Below, one piece after another: positions 9,071 to 18,825 of a DNA stretch of 64,000 nucleotides. Numbering within the stretch: the stretch's first letter is position 1; each line of letters starts with the position of its first letter. Location of the stretch: the NCBI GenBank assembly GCA_002493595.1, contig DKZG01000015.1:17670-81669 (forward strand), written 5' to 3'. The notes beneath the pieces are model-generated. The model saw only the letters and a list, made by a program, of their open reading frames with translations, did no database searches and had not been told where the DNA came from. The translations under genes were made by a program, and so were the position numbers. This DNA is from Ruminococcaceae bacterium UBA7080. GTDB lineage: Bacteria; Bacillota; Clostridia; Oscillospirales; Acutalibacteraceae.

Positions 9071-11050
9071 TTAACTTACATCAGCTGCATCTAAATAAAG
9101 ATGACCGTAATCGGCTATATATTCTTTTCTTCCATCAAGATTATCACCTAAAAGCAAATCAAACATTTCAGATGTCTGCTCAGCTTCATCAGGCGTAACC
9201 TTTATCAAACGTCTCGTTTTTGGATTCATTGTCGTAAGTGCCATCATCTCAGCCTCGTTTTCACCGAGACCCTTTGAGCGGTCAACTTTATATTTTTCGT
9301 CACCCAGCTCTTTTCTTATTTCATCCATTTCAATTTCATTATAGGCAAAATAGGTCTGGTCCTTACAAGTTATCTCATATAACGGTGACTCTGCGATATA
9401 GACCTTACCTGCTTCAATAAGCTTTGGCATAAGTCTGTAAATCATTGTAAGAATAAGTGTTCTTATCTGAAAGCCGTCAACATCGGCATCAGTACAGATT
9501 AGAACTTTAGACCAGCGCAGATTGTCCATATCAAACATTGAAAGATCCTTAGCAGCCTTGCTTTTCACTTCAACACCGCATCCCAAAACCTTTATCAAAT
9601 CAGTAATAATATCACTTTTGAATATCTTGTCATAATCGGATTTCAGGCAATTGAGTATTTTTCCTCTTACAGGAATAATGGCCTGAAAATTAGCATCCCT
9701 TGCCTGCTTACAAGCACCTAGAGCCGAATCGCCCTCAACTATAAATACTTCGCGCTCATTTACATCTTTAGAACGGCAGTCAACAAATTTCTGAATACGG
9801 TTTGTCATATCCATTTTTGACTGTAAAGAAGTTTTTAAGGTTTTTCTCGTATTCTCGGCCTTAACCCTGGCCCGCATATTAATAAGCACCTGATTGGCAA
9901 TTTTATCGGCATCCATTTTATTTTCGATAAAATACACTTCAAGCTGCTTTCGAAAATAGTCCGCCATTGCTTCTTGAATAAACTTATTTGTTATAGCCTT
10001 CTTCGTTTGATTTTCATATGAGGTTTGAGTAGAAAATGAGGAAACAACAAAAATAATACAATCCTCAACATCCTGAATGTTAATCTGGCTGTCAGATTTC
10101 GTGTATTTATTGTTCGCTTTAAGATAGGCATTGATTTGATTTACAAAAGCGCTCTTAAAAGCTTTTTCAGGTGCACCGCCATGCTCAAGAAAGCTGGAAT
10201 TATGGAAATATTCTTTAATCTGTGTTTTTAAAGAAAAGCATAAAGCCGCCTTAATTTTCAGCTTATAATCCGGCAAATCCTCACGGTCTCTTCCCTTTCT
10301 TTCACACTCCCAATACTGAGGAGCGGTAAATGCATTGTCACCGGCAAGCTCTTTAACATAATCCATAATGCCGTCATTATAACAATATTCAATCGTATTG
10401 AATTTTGAGGCGCTTTGCTGATCTTTAAGAATAAATTTTATACCGTCATTTACAATCGCCTGCTTTTTAATTGTATCCTTATAGTATTCAAGCGGAACAT
10501 TAATGTCAGTAAAAACATCCAAATCCGGTTTCCATCTTATACGTGTGCCGGTATCCCTTTTGTCATATTTTTCTTTTTTTAAGCCACCGATATTCTCGCC
10601 TTTTTCAAAGTGAAGGGTATATTTATATCCATCGGTGTGCACCTCGGCATCCATATACTCGGATGCATATTGCGTAGCACAAAGACCGAGTCCGTTAAGG
10701 CCCAATGAAAATTCATAATTTTCACCATCAGTATCATACTTTCCGCCGGCATACATTTCGCAGAATAAAAGTTCCCAATTGAATTTGTCCTCATTCTTAT
10801 TGTAATCAACAGGAATACCTCGACCAAAATCCTGCACTTCAATGGAGCCGTCAAGAAAGCGTGTAACAACAATTTTGTTACCGAAACCTTCTCGGGCTTC
10901 ATCAATTGAGTTTGACATAATTTCAAATATAGCATGCTGGCATCCGTCAAGTCCGTCAGAACCAAATATTACTGCAGGTCTTTTACGTACTCTGTCAGCA
11001 CCTTTCAGTGATTTAATGCTTTCATTACCGTATTCTTTCTTCTTAGCCAA
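9071..11050 (-). CDS. parE: Type IIA DNA topoisomerase subunit B (ParE/GyrB-like)
   Basis: A 659-residue ATPase subunit. It has the GHKL ATP-binding motifs (EIMSNSIDEA; QDFGRGIPVD; GLNGLG), the TOPRIM motif EGDSALG and the metal motif DADVDG. The true start is probably TTG at 11050, giving AKKKEYGNESIKSLKG, because GGAGGG lies seven bases upstream; the longer ATG ORF reads through the promoter region and adds a hydrophobic stretch unlike GyrB/ParE. It forms a two-gene operon with the ParC-like gene. Confidence 0.88.
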   Translation of the reverse strand: MAKKKEYGNESIKSLKGADRVRKRPAVIFGSDGLDGCQHAIFEIMSNSIDEAREGFGNKIVVTRFLDGSIEVQDFGRGIPVDYNKNEDKFNWELLFCEMYAGGKYDTDGENYEFSLGLNGLGLCATQYASEYMDAEVHTDGYKYTLHFEKGENIGGLKKEKYDKRDTGTRIRWKPDLDVFTDINVPLEYYKDTIKKQAIVNDGIKFILKDQQSASKFNTIEYCYNDGIMDYVKELAGDNAFTAPQYWECERKGRDREDLPDYKLKIKAALCFSLKTQIKEYFHNSSFLEHGGAPEKAFKSAFVNQINAYLKANNKYTKSDSQINIQDVEDCIIFVVSSFSTQTSYENQTKKAITNKFIQEAMADYFRKQLEVYFIENKMDADKIANQVLINMRARVKAENTRKTLKTSLQSKMDMTNRIQKFVDCRSKDVNEREVFIVEGDSALGACKQARDANFQAIIPVRGKILNCLKSDYDKIFKSDIITDLIKVLGCGVEVKSKAAKDLSMFDMDNLRWSKVLICTDADVDGFQIRTLILTMIYRLMPKLIEAGKVYIAESPLYEITCKDQTYFAYNEIEMDEIRKELGDEKYKVDRSKGLGENEAEMMALTTMNPKTRRLIKVTPDEAEQTSEMFDLLLGDNLDGRKEYIADYGHLYLDAADVS

Positions 11051-11087
11051 AATTTTCCCTCCGATACAGAAGTTCATATTCTGTGAT

Positions 11088-11116
11088 ATATTACAATATC
11101 TTGTGCAAAAAGTCAA
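11088..11116 (-). promoter_or_regulatory. Sigma-A-type promoter of parE-parC
   Basis: On the minus strand TTGACT, a 17-base spacer and TAATAT, about 38 bases upstream of the TTG start. This supports the shorter parE start. Confidence 0.75.
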
Positions 11117-11251
11117 GATTGCCAAAATCAATACACATACATAGTATGTTATTTTGATATAAAATAACAAATAATGCACATTTTTTCGGCTGCATAATCT
11201 GTGTTTTAATATACAGGATTACAAAGTGATCTGTTTTCATAAAATTATAGC

Positions 11252-11299
11252 AAAAAATAAAAGCAGTCAAACAAAGTATTACACATCATTTGACTGCTT
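11252..11299 (-). terminator. Rho-independent terminator after ftsH
   Basis: An 11-bp perfect stem (AAGCAGTCAAA with TTTGACTGCTT) followed by TTATTTTTTG on the minus strand. It ends the rnj-to-ftsH operon. Confidence 0.85.
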
Positions 11300-11313
11300 A
11301 TCATAATTATTTT

Positions 11314-13359
11314 TTATTCACTTGTGCTCTCTTCGTCATCCGAACCGGTTTCACAATGAACATCATTCATCTCTTCACAAGAAGCCGTATCTTCCAAAAC
11401 AGTTTCACTGTCATCAGTCTGTTTTGTATCATTCGGTATTACAGAAAACTCCTCACTTGTTTCCTCAATAAAACCCTTTTCCATAAGCTGAATAAATTCA
11501 TCTTTATTAATTTTTTCTCTTTCCATTAATGAAATTGCAACAAGCTTAAGCTTATCCATATTATCTTTGAGTATATTTTCGGTTCTTTTGTAAGCTTCGT
11601 TGATAAGACGCGAAACCTCTTCATCAATTTTTGCAGCAGTTTCTTCGGAATAATTCTTAACATGACCGTAATCACGGCCGATAAATACCTCCTGATTGTC
11701 ACCGCCGTAATTAATAGGACCGATAGCCTCACTCATACCATACTTGGTAACCATTTCTCTTGCGATAGAGGAAGCACGTTCAATATCACTTGAAGCTCCG
11801 GTGGAAATATCATTCATTGTAAGCGCTTCGGCAACTCGACCGCCAAGAAGCGATACCAGTGAATCAAGCATATCATTCTTAGACTCGTAATTCTCCTCCT
11901 GCGGCTGATACATTGTATAACCGCCTGCACCCATACCTCGGGGTATAATTGAAATTTCCTCAACCGGGTCATGATTATCAAGATAATACGAAACAACAGC
12001 ATGACCAGCTTCATGAAAGGCCGTGAGTCTGAGTGCTTTTTCACTATACTTATGAGATTTCTTTTCCGTACCCATAAGCACCTTAACCATAGCCTCCTGA
12101 ATTTCAGCCATAGTAATTGCTTTATACTTTCTTCTTGCCGCAAGAAGTGCAGCTTCGTTTAAAAGATTTTCCAGGTCTGCACCGACAAAGCCAATCGTAT
12201 TTTTAGCAATGTTTTTAAGATTTACATCAGGTGCAAGAGGCTTGTTTCTTGAATGAACTTTAAGAATTTCCTCTCTGCCGTTTGTATCAGGCCTGCCGAC
12301 AGTTACCTGTCTGTCAAATCTTCCCGGTCTGAGAAGAGCAGGATCAAGAACATCAGGTCTGTTTGTAGCAGCTATAATGATTACGCCCTCATTTGCACCA
12401 AAACCATCCATTTCAACAAGAAGCTGATTAAGCGTCTGCTCACGTTCATCGTGACCGCCGCCCATTCCTGTACCGCGCTGACGGCCTACTGCGTCAATTT
12501 CATCAATAAATACAATTGCCGGAGACTTTTTCTTTGCCTGATCAAACAAATCACGTACTCGAGATGCGCCGACACCAACATACATTTCAACAAAATCCGA
12601 ACCGGAAATAGAAAGAAACGGTGCACCGGCTTCACCGGCAACTGCACGGGCAAGCAAGGTCTTACCCGTACCCGGAGGTCCGACAAGAAGCACGCCCTTA
12701 GGTATTCTTGCACCAAGTTTTGTAAATCTGTCCGGCTCTTTCAAAAACTCAACCAATTCTTCAAGTTCTGCTTTTTCCTCGTCACAGCCGGCTACATCTT
12801 TAAAAGTTGTTGTTCGTTTTTCATCCTCCACAAGACTCTTCGTTCTTATTCTGCCAAATCCTAATGTACGATTTGTCTCATTATTCATTGCAGAGCTCAT
12901 TTTTCTGAATGCATATATAGAGAGTCCTATAATAAGAATAAACATAATCGCAGTAGGAAGCATACTTACAAGCCAATTGCTTGAAGTGCCGCGCTTATAA
13001 TCATAAACAATTTTTTTATCCTTATTTTCAGGCTTAGCATTATAGTTTTCTACATCATCCTTAATATCTTCAAGAAAAATGGAAACATTCGGCACTTTGT
13101 ATTCTCTGAACTTAACCTTATCCCTATCCTTTTCTTCAACCTTTTCAAGATCCTTAAAGGTTCTGTAATTCATTTCACCGCTTGAAAGGTCAAGAACAAA
13201 GTCCGCAACCTCGCCATTTTCAAACATAGCTACAATTTGTGAATACTTAACTGCTTCTTTATTCTGGGCATTTGCATAAATCATAATTGACCCGATAAGA
13301 ACAACAGGAATAAGCAGATAAATCAAAATCGATTTCCAGTTTTTTGACAAATAATCCAT
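11314..13359 (-). CDS. ftsH: ATP-dependent zinc metalloprotease FtsH
   Basis: A 681-residue membrane protease. Two transmembrane segments (near 12-27 and about 130-150) flank an extracytoplasmic loop. The AAA+ domain shows GPPGTGKT, a Walker B FIDEID and RPGRFDRQ (second region of homology). The M41 peptidase domain has HEAGH. The acidic C-terminal tail is variable. It degrades misassembled membrane proteins and regulators. GGAGG lies upstream of the ATG. It is last in the rnj-rplI-dnaB-tilS-ftsH operon; tilS-ftsH adjacency is common in Firmicutes. Confidence 0.96.
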   Translation of the reverse strand: MDYLSKNWKSILIYLLIPVVLIGSIMIYANAQNKEAVKYSQIVAMFENGEVADFVLDLSSGEMNYRTFKDLEKVEEKDRDKVKFREYKVPNVSIFLEDIKDDVENYNAKPENKDKKIVYDYKRGTSSNWLVSMLPTAIMFILIIGLSIYAFRKMSSAMNNETNRTLGFGRIRTKSLVEDEKRTTTFKDVAGCDEEKAELEELVEFLKEPDRFTKLGARIPKGVLLVGPPGTGKTLLARAVAGEAGAPFLSISGSDFVEMYVGVGASRVRDLFDQAKKKSPAIVFIDEIDAVGRQRGTGMGGGHDEREQTLNQLLVEMDGFGANEGVIIIAATNRPDVLDPALLRPGRFDRQVTVGRPDTNGREEILKVHSRNKPLAPDVNLKNIAKNTIGFVGADLENLLNEAALLAARRKYKAITMAEIQEAMVKVLMGTEKKSHKYSEKALRLTAFHEAGHAVVSYYLDNHDPVEEISIIPRGMGAGGYTMYQPQEENYESKNDMLDSLVSLLGGRVAEALTMNDISTGASSDIERASSIAREMVTKYGMSEAIGPINYGGDNQEVFIGRDYGHVKNYSEETAAKIDEEVSRLINEAYKRTENILKDNMDKLKLVAISLMEREKINKDEFIQLMEKGFIEETSEEFSVIPNDTKQTDDSETVLEDTASCEEMNDVHCETGSDDEESTSE

Positions 13360-13362
13360 TAA

Positions 13363-14643
13363 TTAATCCTCCGAAGGAAGTCCTGACAGACAATATATAT
13401 TTTGTGTTGAGGCGCTTAATGAAACCCTTTGTGCAACACAATATCCGATAACGCCAATTACTCCTTGTTCATCGGTAACAATACCGATAGATTCTCGAAG
13501 CTCCTGCGGTATCTTAAGCTCATTAAAAAGCTTTTTCAGCGTTTTCGTGCAGCCTCTGCCTGCAGGTGATATTTTATCACCCGGCATACGGCCCCTAATT
13601 TTCACTGTTCCGATAATTTTATCATAGTCACAATAAAAATCAACACTTTTAAAATCAAATTCAGAAAATTTTAAAACTTTTGAAACAAACGGGAAAATAT
13701 TATTACGTTTTGAAAAATCAGCACATCTAAGATATTCGCTGTCACTCACCGCATAGTAATCCCCGCATATCTGTATTCTTCCCACTTTATCTAAAAGTGC
13801 AATAACACTATTTAAGTGAACTCTGTCCAACCTTATATTATATACAGAAAAATAGTTTAATATTACTCGTTTAATAATTGAAATACTGTATTTTGAAAGG
13901 ACAGAGATTTTTAATTTATCATTAAAAAATGTGTTGGAATAAGCCTCATCAGCGTATTCTTCTATAAACGTCATATCTTCGTTAATATCCGAGATAAAAT
14001 CCGCTGTGTTTTTTTCAAAATCACAATTTAGCTTTTTAAAATCCGGAATAATATGATTTCTGATATAATTTCTTGCATAATCATTACTGAAATTCGTACT
14101 GTCTACTCTGTATTCAATATGGTTTTCAGCACAATACTGCCTGATTTCTTCTGATGAAAGTTCAATAAGCGGTCTTATTATTTTGCCTCTCACCGGCGGA
14201 ATTGCACATGCACCCTTCAAACCTGTTTTTCGCGATAGTCTAAAGAGCAGTGTTTCAATATTATCCGAAAGATTATGTGCAGTTGCAATCTTATCACAGT
14301 CTATAGTGTCAAAAAACGCATATCGTTTTTCCCTGGAATATTCCTCAACGCCCATCTTACGTTTCTTTGACTCATTAACTGCATTAATAGATAACTGGTA
14401 ATACGCAACTGCATTTGCATTGCAGTAACTTTTAACAAATTCAGCATCATCAACAGATGACTGACCTCTGATACCATGCTCAACATGAGCTGCGCAAACA
14501 GTAATGTTATATTTATTGCGCATTGATAGCATATAATGCAGCAACAGCATAGAGTCAGCACCGCCGGACACGGCTACAAGCACTCTATCACCACTCGAAA
14601 GCATATTATATTTTTCGATAGTAGTATTGATTTTATTATTCAT
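13363..14643 (-). CDS. tilS: tRNA(Ile) lysidine synthase TilS
   Basis: About 426 residues. The N-terminal PP-loop ATPase has SGGADSM near residue 26, followed by HVEHGIRG. The C-terminal TilS domain holds KIRGRMPGDKI and KLFNELKIPQELR. It converts C34 of tRNA-Ile(CAU) to lysidine, so the tRNA reads AUA. The start was set at the ATG at 14643, overlapping dnaB by eight bases. A TTG at 14658 preceded by AGG is also possible; neither has a strong ribosome binding site. Confidence 0.92.
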   Translation of the reverse strand: MNNKINTTIEKYNMLSSGDRVLVAVSGGADSMLLLHYMLSMRNKYNITVCAAHVEHGIRGQSSVDDAEFVKSYCNANAVAYYQLSINAVNESKKRKMGVEEYSREKRYAFFDTIDCDKIATAHNLSDNIETLLFRLSRKTGLKGACAIPPVRGKIIRPLIELSSEEIRQYCAENHIEYRVDSTNFSNDYARNYIRNHIIPDFKKLNCDFEKNTADFISDINEDMTFIEEYADEAYSNTFFNDKLKISVLSKYSISIIKRVILNYFSVYNIRLDRVHLNSVIALLDKVGRIQICGDYYAVSDSEYLRCADFSKRNNIFPFVSKVLKFSEFDFKSVDFYCDYDKIIGTVKIRGRMPGDKISPAGRGCTKTLKKLFNELKIPQELRESIGIVTDEQGVIGVIGYCVAQRVSLSASTQNIYCLSGLPSED

Positions 14644-15997
14644 AATGTGATTTATCAATTGACCTGAAACGTGTAAATTCTTTATCAAAGGTCATTTCAA
14701 TTGAGCCTGTTGCACCATGACGGTTTTTTGCAACAATAAGCTCTGTTTTATTTGCATCAATATCGTCCTGCTTGTCCTCGGAAACATCACTTCTGTAATA
14801 ATCCTCACGATAAAGAAAAAGAACAATATCTGCATCCTGTTCAATTGAGCCTGACTCTCGTAAATCTGCAAGCTGAGGTTTATGGTTTTTTCCGTGCCCT
14901 TCAGTTCCTCTTGAAAGCTGGGCACAACAGATTACAGGTATATTTAAATCCTTGGCCATCATTTTAAGGTTTCTTGTAATTTCAGAAACCTCCTGCACAC
15001 GGTTTTCTTTTTTCGTTGCAGAAGAAATCAAACCGAGATAATCAATAATAATTGCATCAACATTTTTCATTCTCCTGATACGGGATTTGATTTCGGGCAC
15101 TGTAATGGAGGACGTGTCATCCAAATAAAGTTCAACATCACTGAACTGACCGGCAGCATTGCCAAGTCTTACCCACTCGTCATTTGTAAGCTCGCCCGTT
15201 TTCAGCTTTTGTGACTCAACACCCGCCTGTGCGGACAGGAGTCTTTCGGCAAGCTGTTCCTTTGTCATTTCAAGACTGAATACGATACACTTTTTTCTTG
15301 CATTCATGGAAATGTTCTGCGCAAGATTTAGGGCAAAGCTGGTTTTACCCATAGCAGGACGCGCACCAATAAGAATAAGATCGGATTTATTAAGACCGGT
15401 CAAATACTTATCAAGCATCCCGAATCCTGACGGAATCCCTTTATACTTATCCTTATCCTCACCTGTTATTTGGGCAAGCTTGGTATAAACATCATTAACA
15501 ACAACTTCGCTGAGCTTTGTAGGACCATTCTTTTCCTTACCCTGGCGAACGTTATAAATCATTTGCTCGGCATTATCAAGAATTACTGAAGCATCAGCCT
15601 CACCGCCGGATGCCTGAGAAATAATTTCATTTGATATGTCAATAAGCGTACGCAGATAATACTGTTCCTTAACAATCTTGATATACTCGCCAATATTCAC
15701 GGTTGAAGGCACAGTTTCACGCAGCTGAAGAAGATATTCCCTGCCGCCTGATGTATCATACTGCCCTGTTTTGGTTAAAGTATCCACAAGAATTACAGGG
15801 TCAATGGCCTTTGACTTTGAATACATAAGCATCATTGCACCGAAAATAGCGCGGTGCTGAGGAAGATAAAAGCATTCTGCATTAATATCGGCAACCGCTT
15901 CTTCCATACAATCGGCATCAATAAGTACACAGCCTAAAACCGATTGCTCAGCCTCAAGATTGAAAGGCATTGCACCTGTCAAATTAGTTTCAGCCAT
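14636..15997 (-). CDS. dnaB: Replicative DNA helicase DnaB
   Basis: A 453-residue helicase. The N-terminal helical domain starts with PFNLEAEQSVLGCVL; the RecA-like C-terminal domain has the Walker A GARPAMGKTS, VDAIIIDYLGLI and the QLSRGTE arginine-finger region. It unwinds DNA at the replication fork. GGAGG lies upstream of the ATG, two bases after rplI. The rplI-dnaB order is conserved in Firmicutes. Confidence 0.96.
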   Translation of the reverse strand: MAETNLTGAMPFNLEAEQSVLGCVLIDADCMEEAVADINAECFYLPQHRAIFGAMMLMYSKSKAIDPVILVDTLTKTGQYDTSGGREYLLQLRETVPSTVNIGEYIKIVKEQYYLRTLIDISNEIISQASGGEADASVILDNAEQMIYNVRQGKEKNGPTKLSEVVVNDVYTKLAQITGEDKDKYKGIPSGFGMLDKYLTGLNKSDLILIGARPAMGKTSFALNLAQNISMNARKKCIVFSLEMTKEQLAERLLSAQAGVESQKLKTGELTNDEWVRLGNAAGQFSDVELYLDDTSSITVPEIKSRIRRMKNVDAIIIDYLGLISSATKKENRVQEVSEITRNLKMMAKDLNIPVICCAQLSRGTEGHGKNHKPQLADLRESGSIEQDADIVLFLYREDYYRSDVSEDKQDDIDANKTELIVAKNRHGATGSIEMTFDKEFTRFRSIDKSHYE

Positions 15998-15999
15998 TT

Positions 16000-16443
16000 T
16001 TAAGCCTCCGACACCTGCACAAAAATCTTTGCACTGATGCCCTGGTAAACCTTTATCTCCGCCTGAAGCGTTCCAAAGGCTTTCATATCCTCCATAAGAA
16101 TTTTACGCTTATCTATGTCTACACTAAGCTCTTTTTTTATTTGAGCAGCAACATCCTTTGATGTTACAGAACCGAAAAGCTTGCCATTCGCACCTGCTTT
16201 TGCTTTAAGGGAAAAGGTTTTACCCTCAAGCTTATCTGCAACCTTTTGTGCCGCTTTAATTTCCTCTGCCTTATGAAATTTCTTGGCAGACTCCTTATTG
16301 TTAAATTCATTCATCGCAGCAGCATTTGCTTCAATTGCCAAGCCCTTAGGGAAAAGAAAATTTCTTGCATATCCGTCTGAGGCATTTACAAGATCACCCT
16401 TTTTGCCAAGGCTTTTAACATCCTGCTTAAGAATTACTTTCAT
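16000..16443 (-). CDS. rplI: 50S ribosomal protein bL9
   Basis: A 147-residue protein. The L9 signature is complete: MKVILKQDVKSLGKKGDLVN, then GYARNFLFPKGLA, a long connecting helix and the C-terminal domain with LFGSVTSKDVA. It binds 23S rRNA. GGAGG lies upstream. It is second in the operon, between rnj and dnaB. Confidence 0.97.
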   Translation of the reverse strand: MKVILKQDVKSLGKKGDLVNASDGYARNFLFPKGLAIEANAAAMNEFNNKESAKKFHKAEEIKAAQKVADKLEGKTFSLKAKAGANGKLFGSVTSKDVAAQIKKELSVDIDKRKILMEDMKAFGTLQAEIKVYQGISAKIFVQVSEA

Positions 16444-16455
16444 TTTTCTATCCTC

Positions 16456-18231
16456 CTATATTTCCATAAAAATCGGCAAAATCATAGGACTTCGCTTTGT
16501 TTTTTCATACATCATCTTTGACAGCTCATCGCGCAAACCGGTTTTTACCGAATTCCAATCATTATACTTACTGTCATAACGCTCATCAATAACTCTGCAG
16601 GCTAAGTCACGTGCACTGTTCATAAGTCTTTCATTCTCTTTAACATAAACAAAACCTCTTGAAACAATATCCGGACCGCTGACAATAAAACCTGTACTGC
16701 TGTCAATTGTAGCAACAACAATGATTATACCATCCTTTGACAACCGTTTTCTGTCATTTAGAACAACATTGCCGACATCACCCACACCTATACCGTCTAC
16801 ATAGACTTCACCTGCTGTCACGCTGTCAAGATATTTCATAGAATCGGCAGAAAGCTCAATACGGTCACCAATATTGCCGATATAAATGTTTTCCTGCGCT
16901 ATGCCCATTGAAACTGCAAGGTTGGCATGCTTTTGAAGGTGCTTCTGCTCACCGTGAACAGGCAGAAAATACTTAGGCTTTACGAGTCCCATCATGAGTT
17001 TAAGTTCTTCCTGACAGGCATGCCCTGAAACATGAACATCATACATTCTCTCATATATAACTTCAACGCCGTGCTTCATAAGCTCGTTTACAACATTGCC
17101 TACCATCTTTTCATTTCCGGGAATCGGCGTAGCAGAAATGATAACGTAATCATTTGGAGAAAGGCTTACCTTTCGGTGCTCACCGAATGCCATTTTTGTA
17201 AGTGCCGACATCGGCTCACCCTGAGAACCTGTTGTTATAATTACAAGTTTATCATCAGGATAATTTCTAATTAAATTTATATCAAGCAAGATGCCTTCAG
17301 GAACATTAAGATAACCAAGCTCACTGCCTACGTTGACCAGATTCTCAAGGCTTCTGCCAATTACAGCCACCTTACGTCCCCTGGACTGTGCAACATCAAT
17401 TATCTGCTGCACTCTATGAATATTGGATGCAAAGGTCGCAACCACAATTCTCTTGTTCTTGGCTTTTCTGAAGAGCATTTCAAATGAATCGCCCACTGAT
17501 TTCTCACTCATTGTGTAACCGGGACGCTCAGCATTTGTTGAATCAGACAAAAGAGCCAGAACTCCCTTTTTACCATATTCCGAAAATCTGGGCAAATCAA
17601 TCATATCACCGTCAACAGGTGTTGTGTCAATCTTAAAATCTCCTGTCTGAATAATAACACCTGCCGGACATTTAATGGCAAGACCGACTGCATCAGGTAT
17701 GGAATGATTAACATGTATCATTTCAATATTAAAATTACCGAGTGTAATATTATCCCGCGGCTTAATTTCCATCAGCTTTACCGAGTTCAGAAGATTATGC
17801 TCATCAAGCTTGCCTTTAATAAGACCGATAGTAAGCTTTGTAGCATAAATAGGAATATTAATTTTTTTAAGAAGATATGCCAATCCGCCTATATGATCCT
17901 CATGACCATGCGTAATAATAATACCGCGAATTTTGCCTGCATTATTTTCAACATAAGTAAAATCGGGTATTACAAGATCAACACCGGGTAAATCCGAATT
18001 CGGAAAAGCAAGACCGCAGTCAACAATAAACATATCATCCTTGTATTCATACAAAGTCATATTTTTTCCGATTTCATTCATGCCGCCGAGAAAAGCAATA
18101 CGAACAGACTCCTTAGTCTTAGGCGGCTGAAGAGCTTTTTTATTTGAAGCTTTGCGATAAGTCATATAACGCTTTTTGGAATTCCGTTTTCCGTAAGCGT
18201 TTTTACCGCTCTGCTTATTTTGATTTGTCAT
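16456..18231 (-). CDS. Ribonuclease J
   Basis: A 591-residue metallo-beta-lactamase/beta-CASP nuclease of RNA decay and maturation. The zinc motif THGHEDHIGG is at about residues 110-119, with DSTNAE, SGHACQEEL and LPVHGE further on. Compared with the usual ~555 residues it has an N-terminal extension of about 40 residues rich in Lys/Arg/Asn, probably a disordered RNA-binding tail. GGAGG lies upstream. It is first in the operon that runs to ftsH and has its own promoter. Whether it corresponds to J1 or J2 cannot be decided. Confidence 0.93.
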   Translation of the reverse strand: MTNQNKQSGKNAYGKRNSKKRYMTYRKASNKKALQPPKTKESVRIAFLGGMNEIGKNMTLYEYKDDMFIVDCGLAFPNSDLPGVDLVIPDFTYVENNAGKIRGIIITHGHEDHIGGLAYLLKKINIPIYATKLTIGLIKGKLDEHNLLNSVKLMEIKPRDNITLGNFNIEMIHVNHSIPDAVGLAIKCPAGVIIQTGDFKIDTTPVDGDMIDLPRFSEYGKKGVLALLSDSTNAERPGYTMSEKSVGDSFEMLFRKAKNKRIVVATFASNIHRVQQIIDVAQSRGRKVAVIGRSLENLVNVGSELGYLNVPEGILLDINLIRNYPDDKLVIITTGSQGEPMSALTKMAFGEHRKVSLSPNDYVIISATPIPGNEKMVGNVVNELMKHGVEVIYERMYDVHVSGHACQEELKLMMGLVKPKYFLPVHGEQKHLQKHANLAVSMGIAQENIYIGNIGDRIELSADSMKYLDSVTAGEVYVDGIGVGDVGNVVLNDRKRLSKDGIIIVVATIDSSTGFIVSGPDIVSRGFVYVKENERLMNSARDLACRVIDERYDSKYNDWNSVKTGLRDELSKMMYEKTKRSPMILPIFMEI

Positions 18232-18280
18232 TTAATAACCTCCGTAAAATTATTTTTCCGTACAATATAAGTTGCTTAAT

Positions 18281-18309
18281 ATAATAAGACATTATTTTCC
18301 TCTTGTCAA
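18281..18309 (-). promoter_or_regulatory. Sigma-A-type promoter of the rnj operon
   Basis: On the minus strand TTGACA, a 17-base spacer and TATTAT, about 50 bases upstream of the RNase J start. It diverges from the rnhA promoter 13 bases away. Confidence 0.75.
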
Positions 18310-18321
18310 GTAAGTCTCATA

Positions 18322-18350
18322 TTGATTATTACCATTTTTAGTGGTAAAAT
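18322..18350 (+). promoter_or_regulatory. Sigma-A-type promoter of rnhA
   Basis: TTGATT, a 17-base spacer and TAAAAT, 40 bases upstream of the rnhA ATG. Confidence 0.6.
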
Positions 18351-18390
18351 ATGTTTAATCTTAAAAAGAATTTATTTTTACGGTGACAAA

Positions 18391-18825
18391 ATGAAAAATG
18401 TTGAAATCTATACAGATGGAGCCTGCAGCGGAAATCCCGGTAAGGGCGGATGGGGTGCCATACTCGTTTATAAACAAAAAGAAAAAGAAATCAGCGGCGG
18501 AAGCGACGATACAACCAATAACAGAATGGAACTGACTGCTGTTATTGAAGCTCTAAAAAGCCTAACCGAACCTTGCTGTGTCTCACTTACTACCGATTCA
18601 AAATATGTGTGCGATGCCGTGACGAAGGGCTGGGTTTACTCATGGCAGAAAAACGCATGGAAAAAGGCAGACAAAAAGCCTGCCTTAAATGTAGATTTAT
18701 GGGAAGAACTGCTGCCGCTGTTAGATAAACACAAAGTTAAATTCAACTGGGTAAAAGGGCATAACGGTCATCCGTATAATGAACGCTGCGATGCTCTTGC
18801 TGTTCATTACTATCTGAATAAGTAA
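18391..18825 (+). CDS. rnhA: Ribonuclease HI
   Basis: A 144-residue RNase H1, which cuts RNA in RNA-DNA hybrids. The motifs are YTDGACSGNPGKGGWG (first Asp), NNRMELTAVIEAL (Glu), TDSKYV (Asp) and VKGHNGHPYNERCD (His and last Asp). GGTGA lies upstream of the ATG; the longer ORF starts inside the promoter. It ends one base before the convergent acyltransferase gene. Confidence 0.96.
   Translation: MKNVEIYTDGACSGNPGKGGWGAILVYKQKEKEISGGSDDTTNNRMELTAVIEALKSLTEPCCVSLTTDSKYVCDAVTKGWVYSWQKNAWKKADKKPALNVDLWEELLPLLDKHKVKFNWVKGHNGHPYNERCDALAVHYYLNK

Noticed and set aside
9071..11179. The longer ATG-started form of the ParE-like protein
   Set aside because: Its first 43 residues are read from the promoter region and include a hydrophobic stretch foreign to the family; the TTG with GGAGGG is a better start.
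12253..12864. A 203-codon plus-strand ORF opposite ftsH
   Set aside because: It lies wholly antisense to the conserved AAA+ domain of FtsH, has no ribosome binding site, and its protein is Cys/Lys/Phe-rich as expected of a shadow frame.
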